Of a stretch of 64,000 nt of DNA, positions 10,553-21,304 are shown piece by piece; within the stretch, counting starts at the first letter, position 1; each line of letters opens with the position of its first letter. The stretch is from Quercus robur (taxonomy: Eukaryota; Streptophyta; Magnoliopsida; Fagales; Fagaceae). The notes under the pieces were generated by a model. The model was not told the DNA's origin, did not search any database, and saw only the letters and a list, made by a program, of their open reading frames with translations. The stretch spans positions 46,587,777-46,651,776 of the forward strand of contig NC_065543.1 of NCBI RefSeq assembly GCF_932294415.1. The letters run 5' to 3'. The position numbers and the translations under genes are program-made.

Positions 10553-13500
10553 TTACCTTATCTCAGATGCTTCACATTTTGATGGACTGGATTCAGCACT
10601 GTCCACAGTTGTGGACTCAGCAGCAGTATGAAAAGAAGACACTTCAGTTCTCAGTTGCTCATTAAAGGAATGATCACTGGAATAATAGGACCGTTCAGTT
10701 GTTGTTTGAAAGTTTGAGGTTGAAGTTCTTGCAGCTGAATATTGGTTAGTTTCATCAGAACTTAGGATACTAGCATTTAAGAATGGAGCCTGTGTTGGTG
10801 AGGGAATGATATATTCTTCATCGTTTAACATCCGAACCACTTCAGACATGGATGGTCTTAGTGTAAGAGAAGTTTGCGTGCAAAGAAGCCCAATTTGAAG
10901 CACATTCGATGCCTCTCTTACAGAATATCCACCATCAAAGGAAGGATCAACACATTCAAGAATTTTGTTTGCCTTGTAATTTTTCCAAACCTGATGGCAA
11001 CACGATGAAAACCATGTCATGTGCTGAGACCTATACATATGGTAAAATAATTCTAAAGAAAATAACAAGGGTTGCATAGGTAGGTTTTAAGAATTCAAAT
11101 GAAGTGAATTTTTTAATTTCCACAAATATTAGAAAAGAACATATAAATGTGCCCTATTTAGAATGTTGCTATAGAATATAGATTAGGAATGCAAAAGGAA
11201 TATGAATCTTACAGATTGCAAAACCGAGCTCGATCTTTGTGTGAAAATACTGTTCTTCCTACCGCATACAACCTCAAGAACCAGCACTCCAAAAGCATAA
11301 ACATCTGCCTTCTCGGTTAGCTGTCCTCGAACAAGATATTCAGGAGCCATATATCCCCTGCAACAAATGGTCATTGTTAACTCTTTAAGAAACGGAAAGA
11401 ATCATTCACAATTTCAGTGACTTTTGAAAACTATATGGTGGCTAACTATTTGTCAAGTTGGAACAAATTCTATACTCTTAACTTGTATGTAAACAATGAT
11501 GTAGACCAAATATTAGATGAGACTAATGGAGATAGTTTGTGCTTACAGTGTTCCTGCTATTCCTGTACTAATATGAGACTGATCTGGACCAACACATTTA
11601 GCAAGTCCAAAATCAGCAATCTTTGGAGTAAGATTCTCATCAAGGAGAATGTTACTGCTTTTTATGTCTCTGTGGATTATTTTCACTCCACAACCTCCAT
11701 GAAGATATGCAAGGCCTTCTGCTGTTCCAATTATGATATCAAACCGCTGCTGCCAATTTAGAATGAGGAAAGTGTCCTTAACTGCAAAAATAAGAGTTTG
11801 ATTAATAATTAGAGAAATAAAATTGGAGTGGATAGACATCCAACACTATCCTACATGCTCTCCAGCTAAATTGTATCTTAAGTTAAATGAAACACAACCA
11901 AATTGAGACAAAGTTTGTTAAGATGCCAAAATCTGAGTCATGGTCATCCACCATTTCAAATTCCGAAGGACGTGTGGCTTTGTTGGCAGGTTGTACATAT
12001 TGCAGTTTTCAAGATACCTCATGCTATTGAAGTTATAAGTAAAGTTAAGATGCATTACTCACCGAAAAGGATTTGATCAAGGCTTCTGTTAGGTACATAT
12101 TCATAAACTAGAAGGCTTTCGGGGCCCTCAATGCTGCAACCCAAAAGCTTAACAACGTTCTTATGCTGAATACCACTGATCAAGTTCACCTCATTGAAGA
12201 ACTCATCCACCCATTGCCGCGTATTGAACATCAATCTTTTAACTGCGACAATTCTCCCATCAGGGAGAGTCCCCTTAAACACAGAACCAGCTCCACCTTG
12301 GCCTAATTTCCTTGAGGAGTCAAAACCATTTGTGGCCTTCTCAAGTATTTCATACTTGAAATTCAAACTAGACTCTCTCACGGGAACTGAAACCCCATTG
12401 AGATTGTTTTGTGCTGCAGAGAAGCAAAAGAAGGTCAAACTAAAACATGGAAAAAAATGAACATTGAGAGGCTATTAAGATTTAAGACATGCCAGTTTCT
12501 TACAACTTATTTTTCAGCTTTTCGAAAATAGGGTGTTCGAAAAAGTAGTACCTAAAAAAAAGTGAAGCTTAAGAAAGTGCGGCTTGATAAATGTATGATT
12601 TTTGACAGAAATGTACCTTTTTTCTTCTGTGATATTCTCTTATAGCCTAAAAGAGCACCAAAAAGAGCAAACATAGATAAGGCAATAGCTGATAAAATGC
12701 TTGCTATGATGATCCCGATTTTAGATGACCCTGAAAATACATGAAATGAGGAAAATAAATTAGTAAGGTTACTAGCAACCCCACCCGTAGCAGAGATGAA
12801 ATGCCATAACATAAATTAAGAAAGGAATGTATTAAACTAAATATCCATCACATAATTACAATTGCAGGACCTCGAGCAAACAAAACAGGAAAGAAGGGGC
12901 GTAATATAGGTTCATCAGAATTAGAAAATAAAACTCAAGAGAGTTCCATTGAGCACATAATGTGAATTTATAGAACAAAGTAAATCAAAAAAGACAAAGA
13001 ATATAATTCACTATAAGCCATTGAAGAGCTCTATTTTCTCAGGGTCCAACATCAAATATATACCATCATACCCAACACTCAAATTCAAAAACTTAAGGAA
13101 ATAATGCCGAACTAAATAACAAGTACAAGTACTTAAACTAACCCCCCACCCCCCCCCCCCCCCCCCCCCAACAAAAAAAAAAAAGGACAAAATAAACAAT
13201 TAAACAGCCTCAAAGAACGTTCATACAAAATAGTATCCAATTAAAACAAAATAAAAAACACATTTGCTTTGTGAGAGTAACTTGTTCTTACCAGTTTCAT
13301 CCTCTTCCCCAGCGCTATCAGCAAAGAATTTCTCTGTAGAATACCTCAAATAACAACCGCTATTCATAACCCTGCCATCTGTGGCCGGAGCACATTTTCT
13401 CAATTTATTCCGTGCATCTAACAAGCATTCTTTGCAACTTTTAGTATCCACTGTCATCCAACACTGCGCCATTGCATAAACAGCCTCCAGACCTCCTCTT

Positions 13501-14036
13501 TCCCCTGACAATGCAAAACCTTTGTTCAACACTGCCAAGTCAGTCACATTTTCAATAACTTTAAACACTTTTTCTTGAAACTCCTTTCCAATGTACACAT
13601 CTTTGCTAACATTTGTGGGCAGGCTACACTTCACGTAGTCATGCTTTTCATTGAGGGACTCTTTGAAGAAGTTATAGGTATCGTAACGAAAGAAACAACC
13701 ATCAAGATAAATGCGAGCCGAGTTTGAAGGAAGGCATTTAGGAAGCCTTGTCCTGGACTCAGAGTAGCAGGATAAGCAATCCTTGCGTGAGAGGAAACCA
13801 TAGCATTGAGCATATGTGAAGATCTCAGGCTTTGTCGAAAGCACAGCATTGGCTCCCCAATGCTCATCATTAATTTTTCTAGATACTTCTTCCATTGAAG
13901 ATATGAAATTAGGAATGAAGTTTGGGCTGGATTCCAGCTTTATGGAACCACAAAATTCGCCGACTAAAGAGGCTTGAGGGTCAGAGAGGGAGACATCGAA
14001 GAAGAAGAGGAAGATGAAGAAAATGAGGAACACCAT
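10553..14036 (-). CDS. Cysteine-rich receptor-like protein kinase (CRK2/CRK3/CRK42 group)
   Basis: Exons on the minus strand are 14036-13292, 12730-12617, 12413-12063, 11781-11547, 11357-11213 and 10990-10553. All introns are GT-AG with consistent phases and join to 675 aa, normal for the family. The start at 14036 was chosen because a hydrophobic signal peptide (residues 1-20) follows it at once; an upstream in-frame ATG at 14144 would add a charged leader. Two DUF26/Gnk2 domains (about 25-125 and 135-240) each carry the C-X8-C-X2-C motif. One membrane span lies at about 254-276. The kinase domain (about 320-600) has the glycine loop [11 protein letters not shown], Lys345, HRD with Asp442, DFG with Asp460, and GTLGYMAPEY, so it is an active RD-type kinase by motif. 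The family sits in the plasma membrane and signals in stress, immunity and redox responses; the ligand is unknown. From memory the kinase is closest to Arabidopsis CRK42. A C run lies in intron 1. Confidence 0.93.
13142..13169. repeat. Poly(C) tract in CRK intron 1
   Basis: A near-uninterrupted C run (G run in the CRK sense strand), directly followed by an A run, inside the 561-bp intron between the ectodomain exon and the transmembrane exon. Confidence 0.9.
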
Positions 14037-14343
14037 TTGGTGCTCTGTTTGATGCTCTGTTTCTTCTGTTTCATATGTTTTAGTATTGGTAAGAAACAGA
14101 GCAAATGGATGTTTATCTCCTTCTTTTTCCCTCTCTCTTTTCATGTGAGAATTGGGAGAGGGAGAGAAGTTGAACCCAACAAGGGAATGGTGTGGTTTGT
14201 GTAAATTGCTTTCTGTTTCTTCTTCTTACTTTTTTGGGAAGCATGATTTTTGTTTCAATGTTTTGGGGTTCCACAAAGAGAGAGAGAGAGAGAGAGAGAA
14301 AAGAATGTATGAACTGGATTTTGTTTGTGTTTTTACTTTATTT

Positions 14344-14396
14344 AGGCTACCGTTACATGTTTCTCAAAAAAATAAAAAGGAGGCTACCATTATATG
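14344..14396 (+). mobile_element. Poly(A) micro-insertion with 16-bp TSD
   Basis: aggctaccgttacatg at 14344-14359 and aggctaccattatatg at 14381-14396 (two differences) flank tttctc plus an A-rich tail. Confidence 0.65.
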
Positions 14397-14734
14397 AAGG
14401 AAGATTATAAGGTTCATGTTGGACACTCATAAAATCTTCAGTGAGATTAGATAAAGGTGCAGAATGTTTGACACCTGACAAGCTTGGATTATATATATAA
14501 ATTAGGGCCACCAAAATGGTTAAGGTCGTAAATAGCCCACCTATTTATGAATAATTTAGATTCGGTTCAAAATAAGTTTGATTATGTTTAGTAATTTAGT
14601 CAAACTTAAGCATAATAATATATTTGTGGACTATTATATTATCATGATTTTGGAGCTCGATTTATGTGTGTGTGTATATATACACACATATGTGCGTGTA
14701 TATGTGTAAAATACACTTATAGAAAGTCAAGAAT

Positions 14735-14792
14735 AAATTGACTAACTAGTTTCTCAAACAAAAAAAAAAAAAACAAAAAAAATTGACTAACT
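14735..14792 (+). mobile_element. Poly(A) micro-insertion with 13-bp TSD
   Basis: aaattgactaact at 14735-14747 and 14780-14792 flanks agtttctc followed by an A-rich tail. Confidence 0.75.
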
Positions 14793-15255
14793 TTGTAAAT
14801 AAGCTTAAAATATCAAATTATTATTTTTTATTGTTGATAATATGCATAGTTAATTTCATAGTAAAAATCATTTCTATTCATACAAAATAAGTGAATATTA
14901 TTTTTATAATTGACTCAAATAATATAATTTCAACTACAATTTTATTATTAATCATTAGCACAGATTTGTGAATGGATAATAAATTACTCATTATATTTAT
15001 TTTGAATAAATAATGAGTTAATCAAGTAACTTGTAAATAAAATCAAGCTTGTTATGATAAAAATTAAATTAAATTAACTTTTTTTTCTAAAAAAAAAAAA
15101 AACACCAAACCAAACCAAACCAAGGCTGAACATATAATCTTCCTTTGTGATGAGTTCGAGCTTTGCTGCTATTCAAAAATTAGAAGAATCAATCCTTAAA
15201 ATTTTAATACCCAATTTAGTTTGGCTCTAAAAATAAGACTTGTTTAACAAGTTAA

Positions 15256-15310
15256 AGATCTATAAAACTTTCTCTCAAAAAAAAAAAAAAAAAAGATCTA
15301 TAAAACTTTC
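15256..15310 (+). mobile_element. Poly(A) micro-insertion with 17-bp TSD
   Basis: agatctataaaactttc at 15256-15272 and 15294-15310 flanks tctc plus an uninterrupted A run. Confidence 0.8.
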
Positions 15311-16146
15311 CATATAGACATTTTTCTTTCATTTAATTGATTTCTAGTTAGGAGTCTCCTTAAATGCAAAAGTCTTGTATGTGCTGGGTGCATGAGATAC
15401 CTTCTCTACTTAAACACATCAATACTAGTAGTGGTAACTATGCTGAGAAGGCAAAACCGTACCTCCTAATAGTTGTAGTAAGTTGGTGGATCAAGAGGAT
15501 TGTAATTGCAATAAGGAATATAACTATAACTTAGATTGTGATAGATCAAATAAATGTACCAAAATAATAACTTGCCTAAAAATGAATTTATGTGTTCAAC
15601 CAAGATCAACCAGTGAGACTGGACGAGCAGGTCCTGATGATTAAGTAAATAAAACTTTGGAAAGAAAAGCAAAATGCACGGTAATAGCATGTCTCTTATA
15701 CAAACTTTTGTGTGTGGGGTGATGGGGTATTTATAGGACAAAATAGATGGTAGGCCTATTAGAAAATCATCCTTTCAAGTAGGCTGAGGGATGCATGACA
15801 AGGGTGCAGCCCCCAAAATTGCAAATAGATAGAACAAATTCAATTAATCGCATATCATTTGAATGATAGTTGGTGAGACACAATATATGCTGATATGAGC
15901 AACAATGGTACATTTGAGGGCGCTCCTTTCTTAGAGGGTTCACTGTCGCATCCATTTGCCAATAGAGAAATACCAATAAAAATTAGAGATTTAGAGTTTG
16001 ACAAATTGTTTAGGATGGGTTAAGGAGAATAATCAATAATGTCTTCGAGTAACACCTAGGAGATGGAATGCCTCATGTTGTTGCATAAGTCATAACAAGG
16101 AATGTCCAAACATGTTATTTTGTGTGCAAAATTCTGGCAAAATGAG

Positions 16147-16177
<31 letters not shown>

Positions 16178-16283
16178 CCAAAAAATAAGATTTGAGAGAG
16201 ATAAACACAAAATATGGTCATAAATTCATGTATCTTATCAAGAGACTTATGGTTCAACTAGTGTTTGGTGTTTTCAATTGAGA

Positions 16284-16423
16284 ATTAGGGGTGTGCATAG
16301 GTTGGGTTAGGTGGGGTTGAGGAGTTTTTTCAATCCAACCCACCATGGTCGAGTTGAAAAAAGCTCAATCTAACCCAACCCATCACAAGGGTCCAACCCA
16401 ACCCATGTCAATCAAGTTTAGAC

Positions 16424-16463
<40 letters not shown>

Positions 16464-16841
16464 AGCATTGGAAATTTAGAATAACAAATTTATAAGATTA
16501 CCAACATAGATAACAATAAATTTACTAATCAAACCTGAGCATAGCACCAAACAAACACAAATTATTTGATTTATACATCTGCTGGTAGTTCATCAAACCA
16601 AAAGAGTAAATAATAAAATTATATAAAATATATATATTAAATATAAGTGAGTCGAGTTGAGGCGGATATGTAAATCTGTTAACCCACACCCAACTCAACC
16701 CACTATAAAAAATAAAAATAAATAATTTTAAAAAAATGGCAACGCAACCTAACCCATTAACCCTTAAAAACCAACCTAATCTAGTGGGTTCGGTTAGATT
16801 TGGTCAGTTTTGACAAACCGATGGATTGGCTGCATACCCCT
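16284..16841. mobile_element. hAT-like non-autonomous element (558 bp, 8-bp TSD)
   Basis: Flanked by identical aattgaga at 16276-16283 and 16842-16849. The left end attaggggtgtgcat and the right end tgcatacccct are inverted repeats (aggggtRtgca). Subterminal gggttgggtt/aacccaaccc words sit at both ends in opposite orientation, and a run of about 35 A lies near 16426-16460. There is no transposase coding. An 8-bp duplication with aggggtg termini fits the hAT superfamily. Confidence 0.8.
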
Positions 16842-16849
16842 AATTGAGA

Positions 16850-17618
16850 TATTCAGAATTTTGATTCTTTTATTTCATAATTTCAGGGAATTTTATGAAT
16901 TGGAATCCATTATGATATTTAGCATGCTACCTAACAATTATATTATAAAAATAGTTTTACATGATATATCATTAATGTGAATTATCTTAGCTTGAATACA
17001 AGAGTTAGCATATAACTTTGGTAGATCAATAAATAAAAAAATGCCTTACTATAAATACGCATGCTTGACATAATCAAATGGAAGCTACCCAAGCCGCCTC
17101 ATAATAAGTCATAAAAGGATGTCAAAAAAAAAAAAAAAAAAGTCATAAAAGGAGTATAGAGAATGTCGTAAGAAATACCAACTATGATGAGAAATGTACA
17201 GCACTGGTGTTACACCACTCAAGCATTATGAGTTAATATGTGGAACTTTAAAACTCATTTTTCTTTCTTCTTTTCTTTCTTTCTTTCTTTTTCTTTTTTG
17301 ATAATTCGATAATTATAATGAAAAATAAAGGATCTGAAGTCTAGATATGAATTTTAAGAAGAGAGAGGTATATAAATCTAAGCAAACAAACATAAATTCC
17401 TAGTCTACTTACTTACTTTTCATATTCTTTTTTTGTTTCACTTTTTTTATGTTGGAGAAAGCTTTTCTTTTTTGGCACAATGACCTAATAATCCTATTAT
17501 ATATATTAGAAGTTATAGATGAACTCCACATAAACTTAGCTTTATCAAATTTGAAATTAAAGCTAACTTGGAAGCTTCTCTAAGTGTATTTTGAAGCCAA
17601 AATTGGATTCATCTTATT
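16850..17618. other. Intergenic stretch
   Basis: No gene. Contains one micro-insertion (17107-17153) and a (TTTC)n-type stretch near 17264-17299. Confidence 0.6.
17107..17153 (+). mobile_element. Poly(A) micro-insertion with 13-bp TSD
   Basis: agtcataaaagga at 17107-17119 and 17141-17153 flanks tgtc plus an A run. Confidence 0.75.
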
Positions 17619-17623
17619 GTAAG

Positions 17624-18324
17624 TGTAGGGTCGGGGAGCTTACGATCCGGCCCACGCTTTATCCGAGCTCAGGGCCCGTGCCGAGGAGGTAGTGTGCCGA
17701 GGACGAATGATCAAAGGCCGAGGGGTTAAGGGAAACAGCTGAGGACGACTCTATCCTCGGCACTCCAAGACTTTGATGAGAAGCACAACGTCTTAGTGAA
17801 GGTCATTCCCAAATAGTCCCCTGAAGGGGATGTGAGTGGAATAGGGCCCACATGGAGGTACGGTACAAAATAGGTTCAAGAAAAATACGTCCCCTCCGCA
17901 TTAAATGCACCAGCCAACGTCCTGATCATGTTAATGAGAAAAGACGCTTGGACGGTGTAACTTCGATCCTCGCAACTAACAGAAAGTAAGAGGGGACAGC
18001 TGATGGGACAAGTACAGAAGTGAGCACCTGCCTGACCAACAAGTGGAGGGCCAGGATCAACCAAGAAGGACTATATAATGTAAAAGTTAGTGTGCAAAAA
18101 GGGGGCTGGGAAAAATGGCCAAAAACCAGAGCCTCCCAGCCCGCCTCTAGGAGAAAGACTCCAGGGGCGAAGATGACTTAATCATGTACGGATATCACGA
18201 AAAACCCACCGCCTGGTGACCAAGGCCTAGCCTTTCAAACCCATGCTCTACAAATGATATTGTTTGGGCCTTTTTACGAGCGAGCCCAACACTGTTGTGG
18301 TTCGTTACGAATCATGTCCTTACA
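17624..18324 (+). mobile_element. Solo LTR (701 bp, TSD gtaag), GC-rich
   Basis: Begins TGTAGGGTC and ends CCTTACA with identical flanks gtaag at 17619-17623 and 18325-18329. The interior is much richer in GC than its surroundings, with repeated gccgagg/cctcggc words and ctgatgggacaagtac, which also occurs in the LTRs of the element at 42426-45966. The two are therefore probably related families. A TATA-like actatataatg lies near 18071, suggesting plus orientation. No internal region or partner LTR is adjacent. Confidence 0.85.
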
Positions 18325-18329
18325 GTAAG

Positions 18330-21304
18330 TATTGATAACTACTTTTGTAAATTCGTTTATATATATATATATATATATATGTTTTTTTTTTTTTTAATTT
18401 AACTGTGAGTTGATTTAGACATGTTTAAGGGGGAAAAAAAAAGAGGAAAAAGGGGGTGGGTCGACCAAAATTCATCCTCCCAAATGGAGAGCAAAAGTAA
18501 GGAAGAAAAGGTTTACTACATGAAATTTACTATTTTACCCCTTTTATCCACAATATTTTCTATCCTTATTTGATGTGATAAGAGCATGGCAATAAATTCA
18601 TTCAAATCATTTTTATTTTTTCATTTTTCCATCCCCTCTATCACATGCGAGGAAAACTAAAACATTTTATATCATTTCATGCCTATTGCCTCCCAAGATT
18701 ACATTAAGGTGGAATTTCATCGTTACTAATACACACTTTGCTTGAGTCAGATAAACTAGCTTATCCCTATCACCAAAGCCTTAGCCTAATAAACCAAGGC
18801 TCCATTTTTATTTCTCTTCTTGTATAATGTTCTCTTTTAAGTGCAATTAATGACCAAGCAGAGTGTTGGTCTATCTCTACTGTATGGTGATTGTTATAGT
18901 GGCTAGTGCACACAACCTTACTTGGCAGGGAGAAAGAGGGCCATTAATTTTTGAACCCTTAGCATGATACATTGGACTGAACTCTCAAACTGAATACATA
19001 TAAAAAACCATTATATCTTCTACTCGAGAATATCCCATGAACGACACAAACAGCAAAGCGAAAAAATGGAGCTCAGGTCAGGCAGCTCAATGTTACACAT
19101 TTTCTGGACGTGAGAGAGAGAGAGAGAGTAGGCTAGGGTTTTTCCTATGTGGGTGGCTGGCTAGTGGAGCTAGGCCACTCTTTTTCTCAACAACCTTTTC
19201 TATCTATAATGAGATGCTTGCTTCAATAGCCTCTTGCAGTAAGCCTAGTGATAGGTTTTTCTAATGGGCTACCTACATGGATGTATATTGGGTCCAATGC
19301 TAACACCCTAGGCAGGCAATCGAAAGCATATCTTTCATTTGCTTCCACACACTTGTTCAACACATAAGGGTAAATGCTTTATATGACCAACGTGTTTAAC
19401 TTGCAAGGCGCAGACACTACAACTAAACTCCAATGAAACCAACATAGTGTAACCCCTAACAAAACAACAAAGACCCATATGATCGCATCATATTTAGTTT
19501 CCTTTGATCCCTCATGAGCTTAACCAACTTAGAGCTAAGCTCGATAACCCAACTTCACAGTAATGTCCTCATAGTCATGTCCAAACTCCCTACGTTGACA
19601 TGAATGCCAAAGAATAATCACAAAGCCATGATGTGTTACTAATATCGTCTTCCCTTCACCTTAGTGCCATTCAAATTTGACCCGACAGTTAACCAAACTA
19701 TGTCCATTCGGGTCTAATCACTCATGGTCTCATGGCCATAGACAACAAGCTAAATCAATAACCATTGTTCGTCTATCTAGTGTCATAACAACTACGTGGT
19801 ATGATCACATGCTATAATGGGCTTTTGAGCAAAAACTCTTTCATCCTCGCAAATAATTGTTCAAAACGGTATGGACCATTTACGAGGACTAAAATAAGAA
19901 AAGTGGACGAAGATACAGCTCCTACTTTGTAACCCCACCCAAAAAGGACTCAACGAGGTAAAGCAATCTTTTAGTCTAGATGATAATCTTAGGCAACGAC
20001 AATGAGTTATGAAAAAGTAACCATTATGCCCTACTCTTTTGCGCCACAACAACATTCAATCACATAATTCTCCATAGAATCAACTCCCATTATTTTTTAC
20101 AATTATTAAAAAAATAGTGCATGAAAAGTAGTTGATTATGATGGGGTTTTACGTTTTCAAAAATTATAACAATTTATTACTTATAAATAGCAAAATTGAC
20201 CAACCAACGTAATTAGCGGAGCTAGGGGTATGCCCCATGCACCATTAGGCAAGAGTGGGCTTCATCCATGCATGCACTCTTCATTCTCTTTTTCATTGGC
20301 TGGGGTTTCCAATTGAAACCCTAGCCGAGATCTCCTACTTCCATTCTTCATATCTCGCTGCTTCCACTTCCATTTTGCTTGTTTTTTGTACTAACATACA
20401 TCATATTACACATACTATATATGATGATATAGAATCACTCAAAACATAATGATTTGAAAGATATATTCAGAGTGCAAAATCGATAATTCAAATATGTAAA
20501 CCAAGCATAAAAAGTTTGATCTCTTTTTACACTCATCCAAATTAACCACATGTTGATTGCTCCTATGGAACCCTATGGTAGAGGAGAGGCAATTATCAGT
20601 GTCACTGAAAACCAATGGAGGAAAAAGATATTTGCATGGCAATTTTTTTTTTCTTTTGCTGAATAGATATTTGCATGGTATTGCATCAAACTAAATTGGA
20701 TTTTAAATATTTCCTTGCTATTTATCCAACACGCAATGAGGAACCGTGCACATCCTTTTGCTTACCAATATGAGTGCATACTATACATCATTCGGAGACC
20801 AAATGGTCCAAATCCCAAGACTACTGTTTGATGGAACCTTAGAACATGGAGAGCACTTAAACCTTAAGGCCCAACGCCAACACTGCCTAACGCACAACAC
20901 TGGCTAAATAACTCAACCACCCAGCCCAATACACAACCTTTCCTAGCTAAACAAGATCTTATTATTAAGGTGTCTCATCATTTGACCCAAAGTACACAAG
21001 ATTGTGCTTATCATGGTAATGTAAAGTCAAAATTCAATGTGGAGTGTAGCGGTCACTACGTACGTTGGACATTATATACAAGCCATTTGGGATGGCGTGA
21101 AATGCAAGTCCCATTTGAATAGTAAGAAACAATCAAGATCTCTTTTGTCTAGCTAACTAGTTAGAGTAACACAAGCCTATATAGCAACCAAAACTAAGAT
21201 TAGTAACAAAAATATATACAAGAGAGCTAAGTGGTTAAGCAATTCATTATGCATTAGAAAAGGGTCGTGTCCGAGTTCCTCATACAAAATAATAGGATCC
21301 CACC
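18330..21304. other. Intergenic stretch between CRK and KNOX genes
   Basis: No gene recognised. (AT)n at 18359-18380 and (GA)n near 19110-19128. The sequence from about 19265 to 20060 is less AT-rich than its surroundings and codes nothing I recognise. One micro-insertion lies at 20626-20678. The KNOX 3' untranslated region should occupy the right end, just below 21305. Confidence 0.55.
20626..20678 (-). mobile_element. Poly(A) micro-insertion (minus orientation) with 14-bp TSD
   Basis: agatatttgcatgg at 20626-20639 and 20665-20678 flanks a T-rich insert; read on the minus strand it is attcagc followed by an A-rich tail. Confidence 0.7.

Larger units (their letters stand above)
14037..16275. 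other. CRK upstream region and intergenic stretch
   Basis: Upstream of the CRK start codon. A (GA)n microsatellite at about 14276-14299 would lie in the CRK promoter or 5' leader (CT-rich on the CRK sense strand). Three poly(A) micro-insertions lie at 14344-14396, 14735-14792 and 15256-15310. On the minus strand, 15720-15740 contains a TATA-like ctataaatacccc motif within moderately complex sequence (15440-15980) that could be a decayed LTR, but no TSD was found. A T run lies at 16147-16172. Confidence 0.55.

Noticed and set aside
14037-14144. Upstream in-frame ATG for the CRK gene
   Set aside because: It would put 36 charged residues before the signal peptide; the ATG at 14036 gives a normal secreted N-terminus.
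15466-15976. Two short minus-strand ORFs with a TATA-like motif upstream, suggestive of an LTR
   Set aside because: No terminal TG/CA pair with a target duplication could be found, so no element was called.
17876-18064. A 62-aa minus-strand ORF
   Set aside because: Inside the solo LTR 17624-18324; no domain.
19037-19264. A 75-aa plus-strand ORF in the CRK-KNOX interval
   Set aside because: Crosses a (GA)n tract (RERERE) and matches no family I recognise.
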